Of a stretch of 64,000 nucleotides of DNA, positions 56,792 through 64,000 are shown one piece after another (the stretch's first letter is position 1; every line of letters starts with the position of its first letter). Position numbers and translations under genes: made by a program. This DNA is from Arenibacter algicola. GTDB taxonomy: Bacteria; Bacteroidota; Bacteroidia; Flavobacteriales; Flavobacteriaceae. The notes beneath the pieces were generated by a model that worked only from the letters and a program-made list of their open reading frames with translations, had not been told where the DNA came from and did not search any database. The stretch lies in assembly GCF_000733925.1 (NCBI RefSeq), contig NZ_JPOO01000003.1:1240001-1304000 (forward strand), given 5' to 3'.

Positions 56792-59047
56792 ATGTTCAAT
56801 AAAATAAAAAATCCATATTTAAGATTTGGCATAATCACCTGTACGGCAACAGGGGGTATTATATTATTATTGATATTAAGTATATATATGGGAGCCTGGG
56901 GAAAACTTCCCGGCAAGCAGGAACTTTCGGATTTCAATTACCAAAGAGCTTCCGAAGTCTATTCGGCAGACAGTGTTCTTATAGGTAAATATTTTCTGTT
57001 TGACAGGCAGCCCATAACATATGAGTCGGTACCCAAAAATTTAATAGAGGCTTTGATAGCCATTGAAGATGAACGTTTTTATGATCATTCAGGAATAGAT
57101 TACAAGAGTCTAGTCCGGGTGGCTTTTAAAACCATACTGATGCAGGATCAATCGGCTGGGGGTGGCAGCACCATTAGCCAACAACTTGCCAAGAATTTAT
57201 ATCCCAGGGAAAAATCTGGAAAATTAAATCTGGCCATATCGAAATTTAAGGAAATGATAATCGCGTCCCGGCTGGAATCCATGTACTCCAAGGAGGAGAT
57301 TCTGATGCTTTATTTGAATACCGTTTCATTTGGCGATAACACTTTCGGAATAGAAAGTGCTTCCTTAAAGTTCTTCAATAAATCGGCTAAGGAACTTGAG
57401 CTGCAAGAAAGTGCCACACTTGTAGGCATGTTAAAGGCTACCTATAGTTATAATCCCCGTGTTTTTCCAAAAAACAGTACAACCAGGCGTAATTTGGTAT
57501 TGCAGTCCATGTATTCCAATAATTTTATATCACAAAAGGCGGCAGATAGCCTTAAACTTCTTCCATTACAACTTGATTATAGGGATTACGATTACAATGA
57601 GGGCTTAGCTCCCTATTTTAGGGAAGAGGTAAGAAAACAAATGCTTAGTTGGGCCAAAGCGCAAAGGGAGAAGGGACTGGATTACAATATTTATACTTCC
57701 GGACTTAAAATTTATACTACATTGGATTCCAAAATGCAGCTATTGGCTGAAGAAGCAATGGGGCAGCATATGAAAGCACTTCAAAACAGCTTTGAAAAAG
57801 GCTATGGCAAGCGAGCGCCTTGGATAAGGGACCAAAAGCTTATTAATAAAATTATACAAAGTTCAGAGCCTTACAAAAAATGGAAGAATGCAGGGCTCAA
57901 CGAGAAAGCAATAATGGACTCGATGAACCTCAAAAAAGAAATGCATTTGATAGATTGGAATACGGATGAAATTCGCTCTGCCAGCACCATAGATAGTTTA
58001 TTGCACTATCTTAAATTCTTAAATACCGGTTCCCTATCCATGGATCCCAAAACCGGGGCCGTTAAAACATGGTTGGGCGGAATTAATTTCAAACACTTTA
58101 AATACGATCATATTTCGCAGAGCAAACGTCAGGTAGGCTCTGCTTTTAAGCCTATTGTCTATACTGCTGCCCTTGAAAATGGCATATCTCCCTGCACCTA
58201 CTTTTCGGCCCAGGAGGTAGCCTATGAGAATATGGAAGGTTGGTCTCCCAGCAATTCCGGAAAGAAAGATGAGGCCTACCTAAATTACTCCATGGAAGAG
58301 GCCTTGAGCAACTCAGTAAATACCGTAGCGGTTAAGGTATTGGAAAAAACAGGTATTCCCACTGTAATAGAACAAGCGCGGAAAATGGGTATTGAAACCC
58401 AATTGCCCTCGCTGCCATCATTGGCATTGGGCACAGCCGAGATCAAGATAAATGAACTAGCTGGTGCCTATGCCAGTTTTTTGAACAATGGCAGATCTGT
58501 CTCCCCATTTTTGATACAAAGAATTACCAACGAAAAGGACTCCATAATTGAGACCTTTAAACCAGTTGTAGCCGATAAAAGAGCCTTTTCGGAAGAAACG
58601 GGCCAAATCATGTTAGAGATGATGAAGGCAACAGTGAATAGCGGTACTGCCGCCCGAATTCGTTCTACATATGGCATTAAGAACGACATTGCCGGAAAAA
58701 CCGGAACCACACAAAACAACAAGGATGCCTGGTTTGTAGCTTTGACCCCTAAGCTACTTAATATAACCTGGGTAGGATTGGACAACCATGAAATTGGCTT
58801 TAGCAGCACCAGCTTGGGCCAAGGGGCCAATGCGGCATTGCCAATTTTTGCACTATGGATGCAGAAATTGAACGCTGATAATTCTTTCAACTACTTGACT
58901 AAGGCCAAATTTCCCACCCCAAATTCGGCGGTGATGAACCAACTGGATTGCGACCCCGTAAAAAGGGATGGTTTTTTTAAAAGGCTTTTCAAGAACCCGA
59001 AAAAGAAGAAAACAAAGGATTTTAATACCGGCAACAAAAAGGCTTAA
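56792..59047 (+). CDS. Penicillin-binding protein 1A (bifunctional)
   Basis: The protein is 751 residues from the ATG at 56792 (a TTG precedes it). It has an N-terminal transmembrane helix (about 10-35), a glycosyltransferase GT51 domain (IEDERFYDHSGIDYKSLVR with catalytic Glu, GGSTISQQLAKNLYPR; about 60-240), and a transpeptidase domain with QVGSAFKPIVYTAAL (SxxK), SNSVNTVAV (SxN) and IAGKTGTTQNNKDAW (KTG). It polymerises and crosslinks peptidoglycan. The C-terminus is short and very basic (KRLFKNPKKKKTKDF). Confidence 0.95.
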   Translation: MFNKIKNPYLRFGIITCTATGGIILLLILSIYMGAWGKLPGKQELSDFNYQRASEVYSADSVLIGKYFLFDRQPITYESVPKNLIEALIAIEDERFYDHSGIDYKSLVRVAFKTILMQDQSAGGGSTISQQLAKNLYPREKSGKLNLAISKFKEMIIASRLESMYSKEEILMLYLNTVSFGDNTFGIESASLKFFNKSAKELELQESATLVGMLKATYSYNPRVFPKNSTTRRNLVLQSMYSNNFISQKAADSLKLLPLQLDYRDYDYNEGLAPYFREEVRKQMLSWAKAQREKGLDYNIYTSGLKIYTTLDSKMQLLAEEAMGQHMKALQNSFEKGYGKRAPWIRDQKLINKIIQSSEPYKKWKNAGLNEKAIMDSMNLKKEMHLIDWNTDEIRSASTIDSLLHYLKFLNTGSLSMDPKTGAVKTWLGGINFKHFKYDHISQSKRQVGSAFKPIVYTAALENGISPCTYFSAQEVAYENMEGWSPSNSGKKDEAYLNYSMEEALSNSVNTVAVKVLEKTGIPTVIEQARKMGIETQLPSLPSLALGTAEIKINELAGAYASFLNNGRSVSPFLIQRITNEKDSIIETFKPVVADKRAFSEETGQIMLEMMKATVNSGTAARIRSTYGIKNDIAGKTGTTQNNKDAWFVALTPKLLNITWVGLDNHEIGFSSTSLGQGANAALPIFALWMQKLNADNSFNYLTKAKFPTPNSAVMNQLDCDPVKRDGFFKRLFKNPKKKKTKDFNTGNKKA

Positions 59048-59140
59048 CGGAATTACGCAAATCAATCGCGAGATTTTTAAGGATATCAATGTTTGTTATA
59101 CTATTTCCAAAAATCCATGGCGTTTTTTATGGCTAAATTT

Positions 59141-59148
59141 TATCTTTG
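59141..59148 (+). promoter_or_regulatory. -7 box TATCTTTG for the HAD gene at 59192
   Basis: A perfect TAnnTTTG lies 43 bases before the ATG, after the PBP1A gene. No -33 TTG at the usual spacing. Confidence 0.4.
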
Positions 59149-59191
59149 AACACCAAAAGTTTATTAAACTACAAATTCCCAATATCCCATT

Positions 59192-59995
59192 ATGGATTTC
59201 AAAATTTTATGTTCCGATTTGGACGGCACTTTATTGACCTTTAAGGATAATGTCTCCGATTTTACAATTTCGGAAATTAAAAGAATAAAGGATCATTTAA
59301 GGATTATACTGGTATCGGCCAGAATGCCGCAGTCCATGACCTATATTCAAAAAAACCTGGGCATAGAAAACGAACCCATTATATGTTACAATGGGGCTTT
59401 GATACTACACGGTTCAAAAGAATTGTTCTCCACCTACATCCATATAGACGAAATAGCCTCCATATATGACATGGCCAACAAGGTCGGAATTCAGCTGGGC
59501 CTATATTCCAAAAGTGAATGGTATGTAGAAATGGACTCGGAGCGGGTACAAAAAGAAATAAAATATACCAAAACCCTTCCCACGTTTAGGGACACCCAAG
59601 CAACCATTGAGGACTGGAGGGATAGAAAAATGGGAGCCCACAAAATTATGCTGATGGGAAACAAAGAGAATACCGACGGGCTCTTCCCGATACTTCAGAA
59701 GAATTTCAGCCAGACCCTGAACCTGTATCGTTCCAACGACACCTTGATCGAAATTGCCCCAAAATCAGTTTCCAAATTAACCGCTATTAAACTGCTGCTG
59801 GAAGCGCATGAAAGTTTAAACGACGTTATTGCCTTTGGTGACAATTACAATGATATTGAAATGCTTCAAAATGTGGGTCGTGGAATAGCAGTGGCAAATG
59901 CCCGTGAAGAAGTAAAAAATATTGCCAGCGCCCTAGCACTTAAAAACTCCGAGGACGGGGTGGCCCATTATATAAAACAGCATATTTTAATTTGA
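59192..59995 (+). CDS. HAD-superfamily hydrolase, Cof subfamily
   Basis: The 267-residue protein has motif I ILCSDLDGTLLTF (D9, D11), motif II VSARM, a C2-type cap around 85-190, Lys in MGAHKIMLMG or VSKLTAIKLL, and motif IV AFGDNYNDIEML. It is a paralogue of the protein at 1921-2721 with the same architecture and is likely a phosphatase for sugar phosphates or cofactors. The substrate is unknown. The stop codon lies inside the spacer before the next gene's -7 box, so the DUF819 gene may have its own promoter. Confidence 0.92.
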   Translation: MDFKILCSDLDGTLLTFKDNVSDFTISEIKRIKDHLRIILVSARMPQSMTYIQKNLGIENEPIICYNGALILHGSKELFSTYIHIDEIASIYDMANKVGIQLGLYSKSEWYVEMDSERVQKEIKYTKTLPTFRDTQATIEDWRDRKMGAHKIMLMGNKENTDGLFPILQKNFSQTLNLYRSNDTLIEIAPKSVSKLTAIKLLLEAHESLNDVIAFGDNYNDIEMLQNVGRGIAVANAREEVKNIASALALKNSEDGVAHYIKQHILI

Positions 59996-59996
59996 T

Positions 59997-60004
59997 TATA
60001 TTTG
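59997..60004 (+). promoter_or_regulatory. -7 box TATATTTG for the DUF819 gene
   Basis: A perfect TAnnTTTG lies directly after the HAD stop and 35 bases before the ATG at 60040. No -33 TTG was seen. Confidence 0.4.
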
Positions 60005-60039
60005 GCGCAAATGTATAGCCCAATTGAACCGATTTTTAT

Positions 60040-61302
60040 ATGAACGAACCAATTATTACCAATGATACCGTTGTATTTGGACTACTCACCCTTTGTTTGG
60101 GATTTATATTTTACACCTCTTCCATAAAAACAGGTTTTTGGAGTAAATTCTACAATATAGTACCCGCCGTTCTAATGTGCTATGTACTGCCCTCCATATT
60201 GGCCAGTAGTGGTTTAATATCGGACGAGACCTCCAGTCTTTATTTTATGGCCAGTAGATATTTACTGCCGGCGGCCTTAATTTTAATGACCTTAAGTATT
60301 GATCTTAAAGCCATAGCCAATTTGGGATCTAAGGCGTTGATCATGTTCCTGACCGGTTCGTTTGGGATAATAATTGGCGGGCCATTGGCTATTTTAATAA
60401 TTTCCATATTCTCTCCCGAAACCGTTGGTGGGAACGATTTTGATGCCATTTGGAGAGGTTTGGCCACTATTGCAGGTAGTTGGATAGGTGGGGGAGCCAA
60501 CCAAGCTGCAATGCTCGAAATTTATCAGTACAATCCGGACAAATATGGGGGAATGGTTTTGGTTGATATAGTGGTTGCCAACGTTTGGATGGCTATTATT
60601 CTTTTGGGCGTGGGAAAAACCAAAAAAATAGACCGTTGGCTTAAGGCTGATACCTCAGCTATTGAAGAACTAAGAATAAAGGTTTCAAAATTCACGGAGA
60701 AAATAACCAGGGTCCCCACTTTAAAGGATTATATGATGATGCTGTTCTTTGCCTTTACAGGGGTTGGTATTTCACACTTCTTTGGGGATTTTATCAGTTC
60801 ATTTTTGACCAGTACTTATGAAAGTGTAAGCGATAATAAAAGTTTTTTATCATTTTTAGGTTCCAGTTTCTTTTGGATGGTTGTTCTAGCGACCCTAGTG
60901 GGAATAGTGCTCTCCTTTACCAAAGCAAAGAATTACGAGGGTGCCGGAGCAAGTAAATTAGGTAGCGTATTTATCTATATCTTGGTGGCTACTATTGGAA
61001 TGAAGATGGATTTAGGCAAGGTTTTTGAAAATCCGGGCCTAATTGCCATAGGTTTTGTATGGATCACGATTCACGCTGTATTGTTGATTGTTGTTGCCAA
61101 ATTGATCAAGGCCCCCTATTTCTTTCTTGCAGTGGGTAGTCAGGCCAACGTAGGAGGCGCGGCCTCTGCCCCGGTAGTAGCTGCGGAATTTCACCCGTCA
61201 TTGACCTCAGTGGGTGTTTTACTGGCAGTTTTTGGCTATGTGGTAGGCACCGGCGGTGCCATACTTTGTACAATTCTAATGGAAATTGCATCAAAAGTTT
61301 AA
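60040..61302 (+). CDS. DUF819-family integral membrane protein
   Basis: The 420-residue protein has about ten transmembrane helices. The family signatures are LPAALILMTLSIDLKAIANLG, FLTGSFGIIIGGPLAIL, IAGSWIGGGANQAAMLE, and AVGSQANVGGAASAPVVAAEFHPSL near the end. The two Gly-rich GGGAN and NVGGAAS segments sit in equivalent halves, typical of sodium-coupled carriers with inverted repeats. B. subtilis YjcL belongs here. The substrate is unknown. Confidence 0.9.
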   Translation: MNEPIITNDTVVFGLLTLCLGFIFYTSSIKTGFWSKFYNIVPAVLMCYVLPSILASSGLISDETSSLYFMASRYLLPAALILMTLSIDLKAIANLGSKALIMFLTGSFGIIIGGPLAILIISIFSPETVGGNDFDAIWRGLATIAGSWIGGGANQAAMLEIYQYNPDKYGGMVLVDIVVANVWMAIILLGVGKTKKIDRWLKADTSAIEELRIKVSKFTEKITRVPTLKDYMMMLFFAFTGVGISHFFGDFISSFLTSTYESVSDNKSFLSFLGSSFFWMVVLATLVGIVLSFTKAKNYEGAGASKLGSVFIYILVATIGMKMDLGKVFENPGLIAIGFVWITIHAVLLIVVAKLIKAPYFFLAVGSQANVGGAASAPVVAAEFHPSLTSVGVLLAVFGYVVGTGGAILCTILMEIASKV

Positions 61303-61346
61303 AATTCCATAAACTTTAATGATATTTGCGCTTCAAAAAAAGTAAT

Positions 61347-62063
61347 ATGAAGAAAATTATAATGGTCGCGTTACTGACAATAATTATCACCTCTTGCGGG
61401 GACAGTAGCACTGAAAATACGATGACCGTTACCGGAAATGTAAAGGGGTTGAAAAAGGGGACCCTATATCTGCAACACATTGCGGACACTACCTTGGTCA
61501 CAGTTGATTCGCTTGTAGTGGATGGGGATGGTAATTTTTCCTTTACCACAGAATTGGAAAGCCCTGAGTTGTTCTACCTATACTTGGATAAAAAGGACAA
61601 CAATAGCATAAATGACAGAATCACCTTCTTTGCAGAACCCGGAAATATTACCATTAACACTAATTGGAATACCTTTGACCTGAATGCAAAAATTGAGGGA
61701 TCCAAAAGTAATGACAAACTAAAGGAATATCTGGAAGTAATGTCCAAGTTCAATACTAAGGATTTGGAATACGCAAGATTGAGTATGGATCCCAAAACCC
61801 TAGGTGATTCCTCAGCTTTTGATTCCCTTCAAAATTTGTCCGACAAAAATGTCAAGAGAGGATACCTGTATGCCATTAATTTTGCGTTGAACAATGCAGA
61901 TTCCTATGTAGCGCCCTACATTGCTGTAAAGGAAGTTGCAGATGCCAACCTTAAATATTTGGATTCCATAAACAATACGCTCTCTGTTGATGTAGCCAAT
62001 TCCAAATATGGCAAGGAATTGAAAGAACATATTGAAAACCTCAAGAAAGAAACTCAACAATAA
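61347..62063 (+). CDS. DUF4369 lipoprotein without a thioredoxin domain
   Basis: The protein is 238 residues from the ATG at 61347. It has a lipoprotein signal (IIMVALLTIIITSCGD, Cys near 17). The domain that follows matches the DUF4369 segment normally found at the N-terminus of Bacteroidota TlpA-like proteins: MTVTGNVKGLKKGTLYLQHI, SLVVDGDGNFSF, FFAEPGNITINTNW. The usual C-terminal thioredoxin domain with CxxC is missing. Instead a helical region ends in KELKEHIENLKKETQQ. The function is unknown. GATATTTG (about 61321-61328) is a one-mismatch -7 box. The stop directly abuts an inverted-repeat element. Confidence 0.82.
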   Translation: MKKIIMVALLTIIITSCGDSSTENTMTVTGNVKGLKKGTLYLQHIADTTLVTVDSLVVDGDGNFSFTTELESPELFYLYLDKKDNNSINDRITFFAEPGNITINTNWNTFDLNAKIEGSKSNDKLKEYLEVMSKFNTKDLEYARLSMDPKTLGDSSAFDSLQNLSDKNVKRGYLYAINFALNNADSYVAPYIAVKEVADANLKYLDSINNTLSVDVANSKYGKELKEHIENLKKETQQ

Positions 62064-62065
62064 AA

Positions 62066-62183
62066 AAAAGAGGGCGTCTAAAAAGTATTTCAACCCCTCC
62101 ATAATTTGCGTATTTGAGAATAGTTCTCCGATACCTACCCGAATAAAAAAGAGGCTGTCTTGACTTTTTAGACAGCCTCTTTT
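62066..62183. mobile_element. Short inverted-repeat element with IS-like ends (MITE candidate)
   Basis: The ends AAAGAGGGCGTCTAAAAAGT (62067-62086) and ACTTTTTAGACAGCCTCTTT (62163-62182) are inverted copies with 18 of 20 matches. They bound about 116 bases with no coding capacity. The right end also forms a hairpin with 62150-62160. The ends resemble those of the IS at 17974-19745 (AAAAGA-GCTGTCT shared with the right end). It lies between two convergent genes, immediately after a stop codon. No clear target duplication. Confidence 0.5.
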
Positions 62184-62185
62184 TA
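62148..62185 (+). terminator. Terminator hairpin at the right end of the short element
   Basis: AAAAGAGGCTGTCT and AGACAGCCTCTTTT form a 14-bp perfect stem with a 9-base loop and trailing T. A-run before the stem makes it usable in both directions, for the lipoprotein gene and the minus-strand gene at 62206. Confidence 0.85.
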
Positions 62186-62205
62186 AATACCTAATTAGGG
62201 AAATA

Positions 62206-62475
62206 CTACCCTAATTTATTAAGTTGTTCAATTAAAGAACCTGCTTTGGTTTCCAATTCCGCTTTAACGGATTTTAAATGGGCCGGTCTGTTCTCCACTG
62301 ACTTCTGGTTTACTTTCGCGATCAACTCGTCAAAGACTTCTATTGCATTATCTATTATTGCATTACCTTCTTTTGAATTTTGCTTATTTCCCGAAGCTTC
62401 CACTAAATACACCGCTTCAATAATATCCCCTAAAACGTAATTAATGTCTTTCTTTAAATCTTTTATACTTGCCAT
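62206..62475 (-). CDS. Conserved hypothetical helical protein (89 aa)
   Basis: The protein is 89 residues from the ATG 62473-62475 (MASIKDLKKDINYVLGDII). It is fully helical by pattern, acidic and basic residues alternate, and it has no signal peptide: EAVYLVEASGNKQNSKEGNA, FDELIAKVNQKSVENRPAHL, LETKAGSLIEQLNKLG. I know similar unnamed proteins in flavobacteria. No function is assigned. A longer frame to 62535 would run into the manA gene. A promoter at 62492-62524, inside the 3' end of manA, supports the short start. Confidence 0.8.
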   Translation of the reverse strand: MASIKDLKKDINYVLGDIIEAVYLVEASGNKQNSKEGNAIIDNAIEVFDELIAKVNQKSVENRPAHLKSVKAELETKAGSLIEQLNKLG

Positions 62476-62491
62476 TGGTAAAATTTTTTTG

Positions 62492-62524
62492 CAAAAGTAA
62501 TCATTTTCAGATAGTAACCTCCAA
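62492..62524 (-). promoter_or_regulatory. Promoter of the 89-residue protein gene
   Basis: On the minus strand TTG (62524-62522), a 22-base spacer and TACTTTTG (62499-62492) fit the consensus, with spacer at the long end. It overlaps the last codons of manA. Confidence 0.55.
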
Positions 62525-63475
62525 AAGTTTTGCACTCGTTGTTATTATATTTATTTTTTTGGACTGTGCCGGCACTAAAGTGGTCTCCCCTTTCTTTATG
62601 GATACGGAGCCAAATTCGTTTGAAATTGTCGCCTTGCCCCCTACGCACATGTAGATGGTAAAGGAATCCCTTTTTTCAACATCCAATTCCAAATCCTTGG
62701 TCAGCTCTAATATATTGGTATTAAAATATGGACAGGATACCATATTATTCACACTATCCTTTTTATCCGAATATTTTACCTTAAAATCATCTTTCTTAGT
62801 GTAATCTATGGCGTCCAGGGCCAATTCGGTGTGTAGTTCCCTTAGATTGCCATTCTTGTCCCTCCTATTAAAATCGAAGACACGATAGGTAATATCCGAA
62901 GTCTGCTGAATCTCTGCCAGCAAAACTCCAGCACCGATTGCATGCATCTTACCAGTGTTTATAAAAAAAGTATCCCCTTCCTTTACACTTTCGTAGTTCA
63001 AAAGGTCCAATAGTGTATCCTCCTCAATGCTCTTGGCATATTCATCCTTGGTTACATCTTTGTTAAAACCAACTATTAACTCCGCACCTTTATCCGCGTC
63101 CATAATATACCACATCTCCGTTTTTCCGAAAGAATTGTGGCGTTTTTTGGCCAATTCATCATTGGGATGCAGTTGGATGGACAAATCCTGTTTGGCATCT
63201 ATAAACTTTATAAGAATAGGAAATTCCTTACCAAATCGGGCATAAACGCTTTTTCCCAATAATTCCTCAGGGTAGTTGTTGATCAAATCCTGCAAGGAAT
63301 TACCAGAAAATTCACCGTTCGCTACTATGGACACATCTCCTTCCACTGTAGAAAGCTCCCAACTTTCACCTGTAATGTCATTTTCTATGGGTTTTCCCAA
63401 AACATCTTTTAACTTGGTACCGCCCCAAAGTCGCTCTTTAAGAATAGGGTTGAATTTTAAAGGATATAATTTCAT
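62507..63475 (-). CDS. manA: Mannose-6-phosphate isomerase, class I
   Basis: The 322-residue protein is a type I phosphomannose isomerase of the short bacterial form. It has FNPILKERLWGGTKLKDVLG, LIKFIDAKQDLSIQLHPNDELA with zinc ligands (Gln, His), FGKTEMWYIMDADKGAELIVG with the Glu, and FFINTGKMHAIGAGVLLAEIQQ with the second His. It interconverts mannose-6-phosphate and fructose-6-phosphate for mannose use and GDP-sugar supply. The C-terminal cupin half (SCPYFNTNILEL, CVGGKATISN) is complete. It is on the same strand as the 89-residue gene, 31 bases apart. Confidence 0.94.
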   Translation of the reverse strand: MKLYPLKFNPILKERLWGGTKLKDVLGKPIENDITGESWELSTVEGDVSIVANGEFSGNSLQDLINNYPEELLGKSVYARFGKEFPILIKFIDAKQDLSIQLHPNDELAKKRHNSFGKTEMWYIMDADKGAELIVGFNKDVTKDEYAKSIEEDTLLDLLNYESVKEGDTFFINTGKMHAIGAGVLLAEIQQTSDITYRVFDFNRRDKNGNLRELHTELALDAIDYTKKDDFKVKYSDKKDSVNNMVSCPYFNTNILELTKDLELDVEKRDSFTIYMCVGGKATISNEFGSVSIKKGETTLVPAQSKKINIITTSAKLLEVTI

Positions 63476-63581
63476 GCTGTTTGGTATTAGGTATTTGTAT
63501 TCTATTTGTTAATTTGATTAATCTGTTTGGAAGGAAGTTTCGTAATTTTTTCCAGTTGAGTTTGATAATTATAGTTCTATG

Positions 63582-63989
63582 CTATCCGGAAAAGGTTACA
63601 TAATTTCTTGGCGTTTCGTATAATACAACCTCCAACTCGTTTGAAGCCTTAATAAAGGGCCTAAGCTGGTTCCAAATATAAACCACTATATTTTCTGCAG
63701 TGGGATTCACGGCCTTAAACCATTCCACCTCCACATTGAGGTTTTTATGGTCCAGTTGCTTTTCAATTTTTTCCCTTATAAGATCCTTTAGGACTTTCAT
63801 ATCTATGACAAAGCCAGTTTCCTCATCTATTTCTCCGGTAACACTTACTATCAGCTCATAATTATGGCCATGAAAATTTGGGTTATTGCATAACCCAAAA
63901 ACATTATCATTTTTTTCAAAACTCCAGTCTGGTCTATACAACCTGTGAGCAGCATTAAAATGAGCTTTTCTACTTACCTTAACTTTCAT
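63582..63989 (-). CDS. queD: 6-carboxytetrahydropterin synthase / 6-pyruvoyl-tetrahydropterin synthase-like
   Basis: The 135-residue protein has the zinc ligands H15 (HFNAAHRL), H40 and H42 (PNFHGHNYEL) and the catalytic Cys34 (FGLCNNPN), and also DHKNLN and the C-terminal YETPRNYVTFSG with Glu. The QueD type converts dihydroneopterin triphosphate to 6-carboxytetrahydropterin, the second step toward preQ1 and queuosine. Short length and the C-x5-HxH arrangement suit QueD, but a pterin-type enzyme is not excluded. Tgt, the last enzyme of preQ1 insertion, is at 14004. Its promoter would lie beyond the window end. Confidence 0.9.
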   Translation of the reverse strand: MKVKVSRKAHFNAAHRLYRPDWSFEKNDNVFGLCNNPNFHGHNYELIVSVTGEIDEETGFVIDMKVLKDLIREKIEKQLDHKNLNVEVEWFKAVNPTAENIVVYIWNQLRPFIKASNELEVVLYETPRNYVTFSG

Positions 63990-64000
63990 ATAGCTGTATT

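Noticed and set aside
1..64000. CRISPR array, prophage, restriction or toxin-antitoxin systems
   Set aside because: No regularly spaced repeats and no phage structural, nuclease-methylase or toxin-antitoxin gene pairs were found on either strand.

Overview
The window is ordinary chromosome of a marine-type member of the Flavobacteriaceae (Bacteroidota). Four lines of evidence support this. The DNA is AT-rich and most genes lack Shine-Dalgarno sequences. The best promoters follow the Bacteroidota pattern TTG/TTTG - about 19-22 bases - TAnnTTTG. The gene content is typical: a TonB-dependent receptor with an N-terminal carboxypeptidase-like domain, a DUF4374-type lipoprotein, DUF4295, DUF4369 and DUF819 genes, and crtI-crtB-crtZ for zeaxanthin-type pigment. 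The transketolase is split into two genes, as is common in this phylum. The genus cannot be fixed from sequence alone.

Layout. 1-1 kb: end of infC, then rpmI and rplT. 1-2.7 kb: EF-hand protein, YjbQ protein, HAD phosphatase. 2.7-7.6 kb: a probable siderophore uptake locus made of a divergent AraC regulator, a TonB receptor and a propeller-type surface lipoprotein. 7.9-15.1 kb (minus strand): exported amidotransferase-like protein, dnaB, accA, EamA transporter, LptF/G permease, tgt. 15.3-18 kb: two-gene transketolase and a small beta-barrel protein. 18-19.7 kb: an IS1182-type insertion sequence. 19.8-22.8 kb: FKBP lipoprotein, S4 protein, methyltransferase, phosphoribosyltransferase, aroK. 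22.9-23.2 kb: tRNA-Lys and tRNA-Leu. 23.4-26.2 kb: carotenoid operon. 26.2-29.7 kb: two tandem TlpA-like proteins, one without its redox cysteines, and aconitase. 29.9-33.2 kb: SurA-like chaperone genes and a MoxR ATPase. 33.3-39.8 kb: serine hydrolases, an SRPBCC protein, an EamA gene broken by an in-frame TGA, a Tat-exported TIM-barrel protein, rimO. 39.8-42.5 kb: alpha/beta hydrolase, ftsY, DUF4295, rpmG, rpmB. 42.5-49.8 kb: cinA, an orphan Hpt protein, FAH-family hydrolase, DnaQ-like exonuclease, an E2 acyltransferase, recR, an 830-base gene-free stretch, fabH. 50-55.5 kb: htpG, DoxX, MOSC, a secreted protein, and an AraC-AlkB pair. 55.8-64 kb: S1/P1 nuclease, PBP1A, HAD phosphatase, DUF819 protein, DUF4369 lipoprotein, a small IS-end-like element, manA, queD.

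Most genes are housekeeping functions. The themes that link genes are translation (infC-rpmI-rplT, rpmB-rpmG, rimO, and tgt plus queD for queuosine), envelope assembly (LptF/G, SurA-like proteins, FKBP, PBP1A), iron acquisition and carotenoids. I found no CRISPR array, prophage, toxin-antitoxin pair or obvious defence island. The observations most worth following are: the 12-base complementary elements that flank rpmI-rplT; the XusA/XusB-like uptake locus; the redox-dead TlpA paralogue; the nonsense-interrupted EamA gene; the short inverted-repeat element at 62.1 kb, whose ends resemble those of the resident IS; and the AraC-AlkB pair.
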